Assembly: GCA_026387315.1 (NCBI GenBank)
Contig: JAPLLY010000035.1
Location: forward strand, 1 to 34,772
Source: Candidatus Omnitrophota bacterium
Lineage (GTDB): Bacteria > Omnitrophota > Gorgyraeia > Gygaellales > Profunditerraquicolaceae
Direction of reading: 5' to 3'
DNA: 34,772 bases
Below are positions 1 through 8,568 of the stretch, in pieces (positions within the stretch are counted from its first letter, which is position 1; every line of letters starts with the position of its first letter). The notes beneath the pieces are model-generated. The model saw nothing but the letters and a program-made list of their open reading frames with translations. It was not told the DNA's origin and did no database searches. The translations under genes and the position numbers were made by a program.

Positions 1-589
1 CCAAAAGGATGATCCGATCTTTGCCCATCCCTCGTTTAATTTGCCGGGCATTCAAAAGCATTATACGCCTGCCGATGGTCGAAAAATAGTGTTCAACCTC
101 ATAGTTATCAAAAGTTGCCTTTTCGGGAAGGATGGTTTCCAGCAATTCCCGCAGCTTGGGGATATTCCACTGTTTATTGCCCAAGTCATAAATAAGCTGC
201 CCCACGGTCTCTTCAGGCTTAACCTTAAAAACGTCATAGAAAGAACGACTGACGTAGACTACTCTTAAATCTTGGTCCAGAGCGATTAAGGGTTCACGTA
301 CGGTGTTGATGATACTTTCGGCATAGTTGCGGGCATCCTGAGCTACTCGCTCTGTTTTCTTACGCTGTTCAATTTCTTGGTGAAGTTGCTTAATAATCAT
401 TCTTTCCGCGACGGTGCGGATTTCTACCTGATTCTGGATTTTTTGAGGTAATTTTTTCGATTCTGCTTTATTACGTTTGAGACGAGATTTTAAATTTCCT
501 ACCTCTGATATCTGTTTCTGCCAAAATTTTATTCCCTCAAAAAACTTCTTTCCCTTAAATAATTCTTTATTTTTATTTTTATCTTTCAT
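1..589 (-). CDS. PAS-domain sensor protein (C-terminus lies outside the window)
   Basis: An open minus-strand frame of 196 codons runs off the left edge with no stop. It starts at ATG 587-589, preceded by a good Shine-Dalgarno (AGGGGA, about 5 nt away). The first ~60 residues are very basic and lysine-rich. A helical stretch likely to form a coiled coil (around KQLHQEIEQRKKTERVAQ) follows, then a PAS domain beginning at about residue 90 (ESIINTVREPLIALDQDLRV, then RSFYDVF and YDLGNKQW). This PAS type is common in sensor histidine kinases and CheB/CheR-like hybrids, where it precedes a kinase or output domain. That output part is not visible, so kinase activity is only inferred. No membrane segment is seen in the visible part, which suggests a cytosolic sensor. 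A weak terminator lies between it and the gene upstream, so it is probably transcribed separately. Confidence 0.8.
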   Translation of the reverse strand, partial: MKDKNKNKELFKGKKFFEGIKFWQKQISEVGNLKSRLKRNKAESKKLPQKIQNQVEIRTVAERMIIKQLHQEIEQRKKTERVAQDARNYAESIINTVREPLIALDQDLRVVYVSRSFYDVFKVKPEETVGQLIYDLGNKQWNIPKLRELLETILPEKATFDNYEVEHYFSTIGRRIMLLNARQIKRGMGKDRIILL

Positions 590-604
590 GATTTCCCCTA
601 TCTG

Positions 605-625
605 AGAAAAGGCTATTGTTTAGCC
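605..625 (-). terminator. Possible weak intrinsic terminator
   Basis: On the minus strand a 5-bp stem (GGCTA/TAGCC at 611-625, loop of 5 nt) is followed by TTTTC. It lies between the stop of the DUF3108-like gene and the start of the PAS gene and could end the envelope operon. The stem is short, so the call is tentative. Confidence 0.35.
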
Positions 626-660
626 CGTTTACTAGTTAAATATATTCAGAAAACTTCATT

Positions 661-1401
661 TTAATTATTGCCAAGACTGTATTCTTTCATTGATATAGAA
701 CAATCAAAAATACTTTTAAGTTTTATTTTAAGTGGGACTTGTGGAGTGTTTTTGTTGATCCAGATTTCAAACTTAGCGGGTATACTTTTAAAATGGTAAG
801 CCTGGAATTTACCAGCAGGTACTGAAATTTTATCTATTGAAACTAATTCTAATTTTGTTGAAACTACCTCTGGTTTAAATTCAGCAAGTATTCGAGCAGT
901 AAAATTCCAGCCTATTTTAAGGCCAGGACTATTACGCAGATAAAATAGAAGTAGAATTACATTTTGAATTGGGCCGTTTGCTTTAATTACCTGCTCTTTT
1001 ACTAACTTTTTTCCTTTAAAATTTTTTATTATAACTGTGAATTTTTTCTGATCATATTCTTCTGTCGCATATTCTTTCCACCACAGCTTGGAAATAGTAC
1101 GTTCTATTTTATATGGCAACAGGTTTTCTGGGCCGCTATAAATTTTCTCCGCAGATTCAACAAACAATACTTTATATTTAAGCGTCACTAAATTAACCTT
1201 TATGCCATTCAGATCAACAGTCCCGAGATTATTATACTCTGATCTTCCCAGAGGGCTTATAAGATACAGGATGCGCTCTGCAGCATAATCATAAATATCA
1301 GCTTCTTTTTTAGATGGATTATTATCTACAAAAATCATTAAAGCTATTACCGATAAAATAAGTACTATTAACGATAAAATCAGTATTTTATTAATCTTCA
1401 T
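661..1401 (-). CDS. DUF3108-like exported protein
   Basis: 246 residues. Residues 1-6 are basic and 7-27 form one hydrophobic segment, so it is either secreted with an uncleaved anchor or has a signal peptide; the rest should face the periplasm. The body is beta-rich. The C-terminal part (VPAGKFQAYHFKSIP, then KFEIWINKNTPQVPLKIK) resembles the DUF3108 family, whose members are predicted periplasmic beta-barrel-like proteins of unknown function, often encoded near envelope and lipid genes. The ATG overlaps the TGA of the glycosyltransferase gene (ATGA at 1398-1401), so it is translationally coupled and the last gene of the operon. A role in carrying or processing a lipid or glycan made by the operon is inference from this position. 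Confidence 0.72.
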   Translation of the reverse strand: MKINKILILSLIVLILSVIALMIFVDNNPSKKEADIYDYAAERILYLISPLGRSEYNNLGTVDLNGIKVNLVTLKYKVLFVESAEKIYSGPENLLPYKIERTISKLWWKEYATEEYDQKKFTVIIKNFKGKKLVKEQVIKANGPIQNVILLLFYLRNSPGLKIGWNFTARILAEFKPEVVSTKLELVSIDKISVPAGKFQAYHFKSIPAKFEIWINKNTPQVPLKIKLKSIFDCSISMKEYSLGNN

Positions 1402-3479
1402 AATAAAGTTTCCCTAAATCTGTCTAAGCATATTTTCATAAATTGATCTGGGAAAACATCAAACATCCTTTCCGCGTGGCCGCCATCTTTAATAATTATC
1501 AGGGCCTTGGGATCCTTTGCCCTTTGAAATAAACGCTGACTATGGCTTGGCTTGATCAGCCAGTCTTTTTCACCATGAACAAAAAGTACCGGCGTGGGCG
1601 ATACCTTATCCACGATATCCAAGGGCCGGATCTTTTCTAGAGAAGGATTGCCTAGCCTGACCCCCTTGCCCCGCCCCTTGATCCCAAGGTTAAGCTTTAG
1701 ATCTTCCCACATATCTTTTTCCCAAAAATGATAATCCATGCTTCCTAAATCCGCCGGGGCGCTGACAGCAATCAGGCTATCAATGTTCTTTTGATTACTC
1801 GCTTCAATCAATGCGATCGCCGCGCCGAGCGAAAAACCGATCACCCCGATTTTCGCGTAGTGATTTTCTTTGGCGTAGGCAGTAATCGCTCGTAAATCTT
1901 TTTGTTCATGCGCTGACCAGCTAAACTTATCACTACTCTCTCCATGCCCTCGAAAATCGAACATGATAACATCGTATTCTTTACCAAACGCCTCAGCTAT
2001 CCGGCGAAATAAAAATGCATCCTTATTGTTATAAAAACCATGCGCGATAATAACAACCTTGGAAAAACCTCCTTTAACGTGAATTAAAGCGATACGCTTC
2101 CCATCCTCGGTCGTTACGCAACAATTTCCTTGGCTCTCCCCTACAGGATAAGACGCAGCTACTTTGGAAAGGGTGGTCGTATCGTTAATCTTTACGGGTT
2201 CTGTCTTATTAAAGTTTCCTTCAAACACTGATGTGGCTATGGATTTAATATAATTACTGTAAATATCCCACTCCGCTTTCATGCGCCACTGGAAGAGATA
2301 CCGCGAACTATTTTTCTTGCCCAGAGAAATAGCTTTTCTTGATCTAATTTTTTCATAAATTTCTAACATGTGTTTGGCAGCAGAATCAATCGGATACTTC
2401 TGCACTATCATTCTGGTTACCTGCTTTACGGTTTGGGACTCCTCAGGAGTTCGAGATAAAGCCCAGACAAGAGCATCAACAAAGCTTTGCTGATCCATTG
2501 CCTTGAGCAATCGGCCGTTGTGATAATCTTTTACAACCTCCCGCGCTCCCGGCGCATCCAAGGCCACCACCGGAACTCCTGCTGCCATGGCTTCAATGAG
2601 CACAATTCCTTGCGTTTCGCTTAGTGAAGCAAACGCAAAAACATCCATAGCAAAATAAGCATCAACCAAATTCTGATAATGTAAAACTCCGGTTAAATGT
2701 AATCTTTTTTCTAGGCCGGCTTGCTCAAAGTTTTCCTTAATCATTTTTTCCGACGGGCCTTGGCCAACAATCAAGGCGTGAGCTCTTGGTTCTTTTTTCA
2801 ATAATTCCACCATACAGTTTGTTAGAAATTCTAAATTTTTCTCCGGCGCCAGGCGCCCGGCATGGCCGACCACTAAAGCATCAAGAGGAATCTGATTCTG
2901 TTGTCGAAAAACTTTTCCATTGCCTTTTGAAAAACGTTCCAAATCTACCCCTGTGGAAATAACCTCCATAGAAGTCTTAATGCCTCTTTTAAGCAAAATA
3001 TCCTTTACGCTTTCGCTGGGAACAATCACTTGGTCCACCAAATTAGCATATCCAGCAGCAAGCTTGACAATGAAGCGTTTGACTCCCTCATTCTGAACCG
3101 GCCAATCATGCATATACTGCTCAAACATCGTGTGATAAGTAAATACCAGCGGTATGGCGTGCTGCCGGCTGAGGCGTAACGCAAAATCTCCCATGAAAAA
3201 CGGACAATGGCTGTGCACCATATCCGGCATGAATTCTTTCATTAATCGCGTTAAGAGCCCAGAGACCGGAAAATTAACCGAGAAAATAGTCCCGCTAAAT
3301 TTTTGGATGGCCGAAATTCGAATAACGCCCGGTTCCTCTGCCGGCGCGCCCCCAAAGGCCGGGGTAACAATCAAAACCTCATGCCCTAAACTTTTAAACT
3401 CTTCGCTAAAAGAATAAATCGATTGCTCTAACCCTCCTACAATCGGAAAATAAGTATTCGTCATCATGAGAATTCTCAT
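1398..3479 (-). CDS. GT4 glycosyltransferase fused to an alpha/beta hydrolase
   Basis: 693 residues in two enzymes. Residues 1-380 are a GT-B fold family 4 glycosyltransferase. It has the N-terminal GG loop (PIVGGLEQS), the HSHCPFFMGDFA and TYHTMFEQYMHD motifs typical of diacylglycerol glucosyl/galactosyl-transferase-like members, and the retaining E-x7-E motif at E288/E296 (ETQGIVLIE). Residues 430-693 are a serine alpha/beta hydrolase with nucleophile elbow GFSLG (S550), acid D639 and H668 (GGHAE). A linker rich in polar residues joins them. The likely reaction is sugar transfer to a lipid acceptor, with the hydrolase trimming an acyl or ester group, but the substrates are inferred. No signal peptide is present, so it acts at the cytosolic face. 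It overlaps both neighbours by ATGA. A two-gene misfusion is unlikely because the frame is continuous. Confidence 0.88.
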   Translation of the reverse strand: MRILMMTNTYFPIVGGLEQSIYSFSEEFKSLGHEVLIVTPAFGGAPAEEPGVIRISAIQKFSGTIFSVNFPVSGLLTRLMKEFMPDMVHSHCPFFMGDFALRLSRQHAIPLVFTYHTMFEQYMHDWPVQNEGVKRFIVKLAAGYANLVDQVIVPSESVKDILLKRGIKTSMEVISTGVDLERFSKGNGKVFRQQNQIPLDALVVGHAGRLAPEKNLEFLTNCMVELLKKEPRAHALIVGQGPSEKMIKENFEQAGLEKRLHLTGVLHYQNLVDAYFAMDVFAFASLSETQGIVLIEAMAAGVPVVALDAPGAREVVKDYHNGRLLKAMDQQSFVDALVWALSRTPEESQTVKQVTRMIVQKYPIDSAAKHMLEIYEKIRSRKAISLGKKNSSRYLFQWRMKAEWDIYSNYIKSIATSVFEGNFNKTEPVKINDTTTLSKVAASYPVGESQGNCCVTTEDGKRIALIHVKGGFSKVVIIAHGFYNNKDAFLFRRIAEAFGKEYDVIMFDFRGHGESSDKFSWSAHEQKDLRAITAYAKENHYAKIGVIGFSLGAAIALIEASNQKNIDSLIAVSAPADLGSMDYHFWEKDMWEDLKLNLGIKGRGKGVRLGNPSLEKIRPLDIVDKVSPTPVLFVHGEKDWLIKPSHSQRLFQRAKDPKALIIIKDGGHAERMFDVFPDQFMKICLDRFRETLL

Positions 3480-4936
3480 TTTTTATCCTTTAGTTCCATA
3501 AGCGCTTTTCTACCAGCCACGCATATTGCTTCGTGGCAATCCTGCGCACCCATGGCCAACCCTTCCTTTTCTAAATCTTCGACTAGAAGCGGCTTGCCAA
3601 ATCTGACTCTAATCGGATGGCACTTAGGATACTTTGCTGTACAGGCCCATGCCTCATAAGCTCCTTCTATAGCCACAGGCACGAGCTTTGCCCTTGTTTC
3701 CTTAGCTAAAACACCAAACCCTTTTTTAAATTTTCCGACTTTGCCGGTAACACTGCGTAACCCTTCCGGAAAAAAACACAAACCTTTGCGCATTTGCAAT
3801 ACTAAATAAGCGCTGCGTAGTGACTCCAAAAAATGCGTTGAATAATCAAAGGGAATAAGCCTGATCATCTTTACCAGATTCCTTAAAAAAGAAGATTTTA
3901 TAAAAGGCCTAAAAAAATACGGTATGAAAACGAAGTAAAAAAGCTGAAAAACCGGCCTACGCGGTAAACAAGCAGCAATGGCTGGACCATCAAGATCACT
4001 GGTGTGATTGGGATATAGAATATAAGCTCCTTCTTTAGGCACATTTTCTGCTCCTTCAGCCTTAACCCGGAAAAACAATTTTAAAATCAAATAATTTATA
4101 GCGATGATAATAAATCGAAGCGACCAAGCAAAAAAACCGTTGCTGAATTCCAACGCCCCCAAATGTTCGTCTTTTGGCAAAACTTGTAAATGTTTTTTCC
4201 AGTAGCCTGGCACTAAAGGTGCCCCCTGGTCCTCCTCCGGGCGGATACCCTTAGCCTCTCTCAATGTATCCGTTATTCCCAGAATTAAATCCTTTACGCT
4301 AAAAGCTCGCGAGATTGCCTCGTCTTTTATTTCGACTCTAAAAACTAACTGCAGGCACGAAGCCAGCTCTATCCTGCCTAATGAATCTATGCCCAGGTCC
4401 AGCTCTAAAGAATCCTCAAGTATTATCGGCCTTTTAATACCAGATATTTCCTTTAGACATTCCAAAATTTTTATGCTGCTCTCGGATTCTATCAACAGCT
4501 GGTCTGAGGCCGTTAGCTCATCTAGAACCGGAAGAGCGCCTTCTATTCCTTCCCTTACCCTAGGTTCATATACTTCCTTAACCGCATATCTATCTAACTT
4601 ACCAAACAGAGTATGCGGCAGATCCGCAAGTGTAATAGTAAAACCTTTAAGCCTTTTGTGAACAGGGAGCGATAGCGAGATCTCATCAAATTTCTCCTTA
4701 ATGGCTAAATGCAGATTCACTACGGCGAATTTTCTGAACTCGTCAAGATTTGGCTGAATGACCGCCCAAAGAACTTTCGATTCCCTTACACCCCCCATTC
4801 CAGAGACGGTAAAGACGCACATCTCTTTAACAGGAGCAACCTTGGTATAGACCTCCTCAATCTCTTCCGGATAAATCTCTTCCCCCTGATTCAATATGAT
4901 AAAATCTTTCAATTTAGTTATAAAGTCTTTTATCAT
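3476..4936 (-). CDS. Partial acyl-ligase C-domain / acyl carrier / PlsC-type acyltransferase fusion
   Basis: 486 residues in three parts. Residues 1-125 match only the small C-terminal lid domain of ANL (acyl-AMP ligase) enzymes: the hinge-like LKDFIIL and QGEEIYPEEIE, and the A10-type lysine K113 in LFGKLDR. The large adenylation domain is absent and is not encoded upstream. Residues 150-228 are an acyl carrier domain with the phosphopantetheine serine S185 in LGIDSLGRIEL. Residues 265-486 are a lysophospholipid acyltransferase with the H-x4-D motif (H311, D316) and FPEG (389-392), preceded by hydrophobic segments around 268-290. Known relatives combine ligase, ACP and PlsC in one chain and load a fatty acid onto a lysolipid. 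Here the ACP must be charged in trans. The gene overlaps its neighbours by ATGA on both sides, so the shortened form looks stable rather than decayed. Confidence 0.85.
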   Translation of the reverse strand: MIKDFITKLKDFIILNQGEEIYPEEIEEVYTKVAPVKEMCVFTVSGMGGVRESKVLWAVIQPNLDEFRKFAVVNLHLAIKEKFDEISLSLPVHKRLKGFTITLADLPHTLFGKLDRYAVKEVYEPRVREGIEGALPVLDELTASDQLLIESESSIKILECLKEISGIKRPIILEDSLELDLGIDSLGRIELASCLQLVFRVEIKDEAISRAFSVKDLILGITDTLREAKGIRPEEDQGAPLVPGYWKKHLQVLPKDEHLGALEFSNGFFAWSLRFIIIAINYLILKLFFRVKAEGAENVPKEGAYILYPNHTSDLDGPAIAACLPRRPVFQLFYFVFIPYFFRPFIKSSFLRNLVKMIRLIPFDYSTHFLESLRSAYLVLQMRKGLCFFPEGLRSVTGKVGKFKKGFGVLAKETRAKLVPVAIEGAYEAWACTAKYPKCHPIRVRFGKPLLVEDLEKEGLAMGAQDCHEAICVAGRKALMELKDKK

Positions 4937-7677
4937 TTATCCACCTCAAATTTCAATTCTAGAGAATTCGTCGCAGGCGGAATTCTTACGTTCATAAAAC
5001 CAGGTAATTGAATATCAATCGGAGGTTCTTTCGCAAACCAAACTCCGCGCCATTCGATAAGAATATTTTCCCCTCGCGGTTTTATGGAAATCTGAATATC
5101 TCCAAAACTTGTTGGCGCGGGACCAAACGCAATCGTTTGATTTTTCTCTAACCAGATTCGCGGAATTCCCGAACATAAAATTAAACGATTTTCTTCTTCA
5201 CGCACAAAACAATTTCTTATCATCAAAACCCATTCCGCCGCGGCCCAAACATGCTGCCCGTCTCCCATACATCCACCGCCTGTACGCGGATGTATAGACT
5301 CAGGCCATTGTCCTGTCGAAGAAGCCAATTTAGCCACCGCGGCCATCAAGCTAAAATACCTGGAATCACCCGCGCGCAAAAGCACTTGAGCTAGATGTAA
5401 CGTAAGATAAGGATTAATACCCGAATGAGTCATGTCATGAAAAAATCCGCCATGCACTAAACATTTTTTCATTAAAAAATTAGCGGTATCTAGAATCCTT
5501 GGATCATCCTGCTGGAAAACTCGCAGCGGATAGCCAGCAACCAAAGAACCGATAGCTCCGGAATCCAAACGCCGATATGGAGAAGCCGGCATCGCCAGTC
5601 TTTTTAAACGAAATTCTATTTTCTTTAAACTTTGATTAATGCTTTCCAGCAATTCCTGTGATTTACTTTCAAATAAAAAAGCCTGATCATCATCCTTAAA
5701 AGCAGCGCACAAAAATGCCGCTGCTTTTAATCCCGCAACCGCCCAAAAATCATCCCAATAGTAAAAATCATTCGGCCCCAAATGCTCAGCGCTAAATCCC
5801 GCCGGTAATAAACCCGCGTGGACAGATTGCAAATTACCAGAGGAGAGCTTTTTATAAATCCACATACCCGCTTTATTGATTGACTCTTTCCATTCTTCTG
5901 GCGGAACATTTCCCGTCATTTCACAATACTGACGCATAATCCACAAGGCCTCGCCATTAGAATCCCATTCCCCTTCCTGAGAGAGAAAATAACCTTGGGC
6001 TGTCTGACGGGCACCAAAACAATCCAAGGCCCGCCGGACACGATCCTTTAACCCCGCGCTTAACAAGGCATGCAGGATAAAGGCCGCATCGCGAAACCAA
6101 AACCGCCGGTAAATATAAGGCCCCGGATAAACTTCCTTAGGAGAATGCAAAATCATGGTGTGGATAGCCGCTTCATAAAGAAACTTAAAATGTTCATCGG
6201 GAATTTGCAATAAACAGGCGCCTCGCAAGCTCTTCTTCCACGCTGATTGAGCAGTTTCTTGATCGCCCAAACAGGATTCTTTCTCAGTTTTATTCTTTGT
6301 TAAAGGCAGCGAAATAGTAATTTCTTGCGCTTTTCCGGCTTCCAATAGATATAACGCCGCAGAGCTAGCCATACCGACTTTACATGAAATTCCTTTTTCA
6401 TTTTCATCGCTTAACAGCCGGCTATAAACATCGCCTCGCTGATAATCCGAAAATACATATTTATCCGGAGGCTTATCAAAATAGACATAATTTTCTCGAT
6501 TTACCCCGCTCCTCGTAAAGCCCCATGCTTTAGCACGGGGAGCGGGGTTTACTTGCCAGCCCGGCGAATCTTGCGACAGAGTAATATCATTTATAAAGCT
6601 CACGCCTTCGGGATTATATGGCCTAAGCGAAACAACTAACCGCGCCTTGACGCCAGCAGACCCTGTGATTTTAACCTGACAAACTGGTACTCCAACGCTG
6701 CCTATAACTTGAACTGCCAATTGAAGTTTTAATTGAGCAAACTGGAATTCTGTAATCACGCAAAGATTGTCATTCATAACTATCTTTTGTGATACACTTG
6801 GGCTGCCTGCCTGTCCGGCGGGCAGGCGCGAAGGAATTAATGGCTCACCTTCTTCTGGAACAATCCAAAAATCAATAGACCAGCTATTGTAATAGGGAGT
6901 AACTAGGCCACGCGGGTCTACAAGAGGAAATTCGGTGCAGTCGGGAATACCCAAAGCCGTCCAATTTCTATGGGTGAGATTAATTTGAGTTAACGAAAAA
7001 GACCGTGGGATAAACGCGTCGTTGGCCGGGTTATATTGACATTCCACCCAATAAGGCCAGATCCAATCAAGGTTATGCTGAATGGCTAGGCTATTGATCA
7101 AGCCGCGAGCATGCATAACCACACCTGAACGCAACAGTTCCATCGGCGCGGCCACCTCTGAGGGTTGCGCGAAATTCTGCATCTGAGAGATAATTTTAAT
7201 CGGATCCAAAAACCCCTGCCGGCGCGCGACAGCCCTGACTACAAATCTAAGCGGAAGCCATTTCCACCATACATAGTGAAACCCTTCTTTCAATAAAATT
7301 CTAAAAACCCACCATTTAAAACAAGCAAAGGTGAACAAGCCGGTTAATGCTGTGGCAATAATCAAAGCTAGCCAAACCGCCCCGGGCCAAGCGTTAAGAA
7401 TACTTTGATTTACCAGGACATTAATACCTAAGGCTAAAGAATTAATTAGCGCGTACCGGCCAACTTCAGAATACGATGATGGCTGATTATGTTTAAACGT
7501 CCAAAATTTAACCAGCAAATACCCCACAATACCCGCGCAGGTAAAAGAAATCCCTTTAGCCAGGCTAAAAGGCAAAAAATGAAATAAAATATAATAAATA
7601 CTAAAATCTGCCGCGTTGACAATCGCCCCCGCGGTTAAAAACCGGGCAATCTCTTTTTTAGCATTATCAATTTTCAA
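4933..7677 (-). CDS. GtrA-like membrane domain fused to a six-hairpin glycosidase
   Basis: 914 residues. Residues 1-130 carry four hydrophobic helices of the GtrA/DPMS type (FLTAGAIVNAADFSIYYILF, ending FACFKWWVFR). This family is thought to help move polyprenyl-linked sugars across the inner membrane. About 150-490 is a beta-sandwich-like region. About 500-850 is an (alpha/alpha)6 glycosidase resembling glucoamylase/debranching enzymes (YRRFWFRDAAFILHALL, EGEWDSNGEALW, HVWAAAEWVLM). The combination suggests a membrane-tethered glycan-trimming or glycan-binding enzyme. Its catalytic acids cannot be assigned with certainty. Start codon: TTG at 7675-7677 with TAGGAG 8 nt upstream; no in-frame ATG fits better. 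A palindromic repeat is translated inside it at about residues 285-292 (RLPAGQAG). First gene of the four-gene operon. Confidence 0.82.
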   Translation of the reverse strand: MKIDNAKKEIARFLTAGAIVNAADFSIYYILFHFLPFSLAKGISFTCAGIVGYLLVKFWTFKHNQPSSYSEVGRYALINSLALGINVLVNQSILNAWPGAVWLALIIATALTGLFTFACFKWWVFRILLKEGFHYVWWKWLPLRFVVRAVARRQGFLDPIKIISQMQNFAQPSEVAAPMELLRSGVVMHARGLINSLAIQHNLDWIWPYWVECQYNPANDAFIPRSFSLTQINLTHRNWTALGIPDCTEFPLVDPRGLVTPYYNSWSIDFWIVPEEGEPLIPSRLPAGQAGSPSVSQKIVMNDNLCVITEFQFAQLKLQLAVQVIGSVGVPVCQVKITGSAGVKARLVVSLRPYNPEGVSFINDITLSQDSPGWQVNPAPRAKAWGFTRSGVNRENYVYFDKPPDKYVFSDYQRGDVYSRLLSDENEKGISCKVGMASSAALYLLEAGKAQEITISLPLTKNKTEKESCLGDQETAQSAWKKSLRGACLLQIPDEHFKFLYEAAIHTMILHSPKEVYPGPYIYRRFWFRDAAFILHALLSAGLKDRVRRALDCFGARQTAQGYFLSQEGEWDSNGEALWIMRQYCEMTGNVPPEEWKESINKAGMWIYKKLSSGNLQSVHAGLLPAGFSAEHLGPNDFYYWDDFWAVAGLKAAAFLCAAFKDDDQAFLFESKSQELLESINQSLKKIEFRLKRLAMPASPYRRLDSGAIGSLVAGYPLRVFQQDDPRILDTANFLMKKCLVHGGFFHDMTHSGINPYLTLHLAQVLLRAGDSRYFSLMAAVAKLASSTGQWPESIHPRTGGGCMGDGQHVWAAAEWVLMIRNCFVREEENRLILCSGIPRIWLEKNQTIAFGPAPTSFGDIQISIKPRGENILIEWRGVWFAKEPPIDIQLPGFMNVRIPPATNSLELKFEVDK
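6805..6827. repeat. Short GC-rich palindromic repeat inside a coding region
   Basis: A 23-nt near-palindrome with arms GCCTGCC and GGGCAGGC around a CCGG core. It is read in frame as RLPAGQAG within the GtrA-glycosidase gene, between two otherwise normal stretches of the beta-sandwich region. A relative with the same core (CCTGCC, CCGG, CAGG) lies at 19691-19714. Confidence 0.7.
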
Positions 7678-7826
7678 TAAAATTTCTCCTACCGCAAAAG
7701 TTTTCTAAAACGCTCAGTACCTATAACATAACAACAAAGAGAAATAGGGCCAGACCTATATAAACACTCCCTTTAAACTCATATTTAATTTTTGCTGCTG
7801 ACTGAATTTGCATATTAGCCTGCCGC

Positions 7827-8090
7827 CTATACGTGCCTTACGACGAAGCGTGTCAGGCCCACTAAAACTACCGCACCGACGAGTGCCAAGAGAAACGCGC
7901 CAAGAGAACTACCGGCATATAATCCAAGTACTCTGGCCATCCATCCGCCAAGCATCGCTCCCACAATCCCGATTATGATGTCTCCGATAATCCCAAAACC
8001 CCGGCCCCTGGTAATCAGCCCTGCCAACCACCCGATCACTCCGCCGATAAAGAGAAACCACACCCAATATCCTACAGTATTATTTTCCAT
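7827..8090 (-). CDS. GlsB/YeaQ/YmgE-family small membrane protein
   Basis: 87 residues with three hydrophobic helices and the glycine-rich pattern of the transglycosylase-associated protein family (FIGGVIGWLAGLITRGRGFG, then GIIGDIIIGIVGAMLGGW). Members are inner-membrane proteins, often induced by stress, with no demonstrated enzymatic activity despite the family name. ATG 8088-8090 has a strong AAGGAGGG about 8 nt upstream. It stands alone between the envelope operon and the receiver remnant; the 149 nt downstream of it hold the leader of the envelope operon. Confidence 0.88.
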   Translation of the reverse strand: MENNTVGYWVWFLFIGGVIGWLAGLITRGRGFGIIGDIIIGIVGAMLGGWMARVLGLYAGSSLGAFLLALVGAVVLVGLTRFVVRHV

Positions 8091-8108
8091 GCTTCTTCCC
8101 TCCTTTTT

Positions 8109-8514
8109 TTAATACGCCTTATTAATTAAATCCACCAATTCTTGGCCATTAAACGGTTTTTGTAAAAAACCCACGGCCCCCGCTTTTAAAGCCCTCTCGT
8201 TAAGCCCTCCATTTTTTTCCGCGGAAATAATAATTACCGGACGGCTGCATTCTGATGGACGAAGATGCTGCAGCGTTTGCCATCCCGTCTAACCCCGGCA
8301 TATGAATATCCAAGATCAAGCAACCCGCGGCGCTATTGGGCACAACGCGAAAAAATTCCTCCGCGGACGTAAAAACATCCACAGTGAACCCATACGTAAC
8401 CAAAAGTACGCTAAGCGCGCGGCACACTGATTCGTCGTCATCCACAATAAAAATTTGTTTATTCTCGGATAACATTTCACCGCCATGCTTAGGGCACAAT
8501 TTTTCTAACTTCAT
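8109..8514 (-). pseudogene. Response-regulator receiver domain, frameshifted
   Basis: The intact frame gives FIVDDDESVCRALSVLL, the phospho-acceptor region CLILDIHMPGLDG, and then turns into unrelated sequence with a stop at 8200. Reading one base out of frame from 8284-8286 (a run of three C on the plus strand) restores a textbook receiver C-terminus: GWQTLQHLRPSECSRPVIII, SAEKNGGLNERALKAGAVGF, LQKPFNGQELVDLINKAY, stop at 8109-8111. The intact protein would be a FixJ-like stand-alone receiver of about 125-135 residues with the conserved switch residues and Lys. Either the gene is recently broken or the assembly has one extra base in the homopolymer. The exact N-terminus is unsure: ATG 8514 or the internal Met of MLSENKQIFIVDDD. 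No cognate kinase is adjacent. Confidence 0.85.
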
Positions 8515-8568
8515 AATTTTATTAAGAAATTAACCACGTTCACCATTCTTTTAGGATTGCTTTTGGTG

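Noticed and set aside
2139-2153. 15-nt match CCTACAGGATAAGAC also present near 19212
   Set aside because: A single 15-mer match is expected by chance in a window of this size counting both strands, one copy is ordinary coding sequence, and the flanks do not match.
7690-7790. Promoter for the envelope operon
   Set aside because: Several TATA-like hexamers occur (e.g. TATATA, TTATAG on the minus strand), but none has a convincing -35 at proper spacing.
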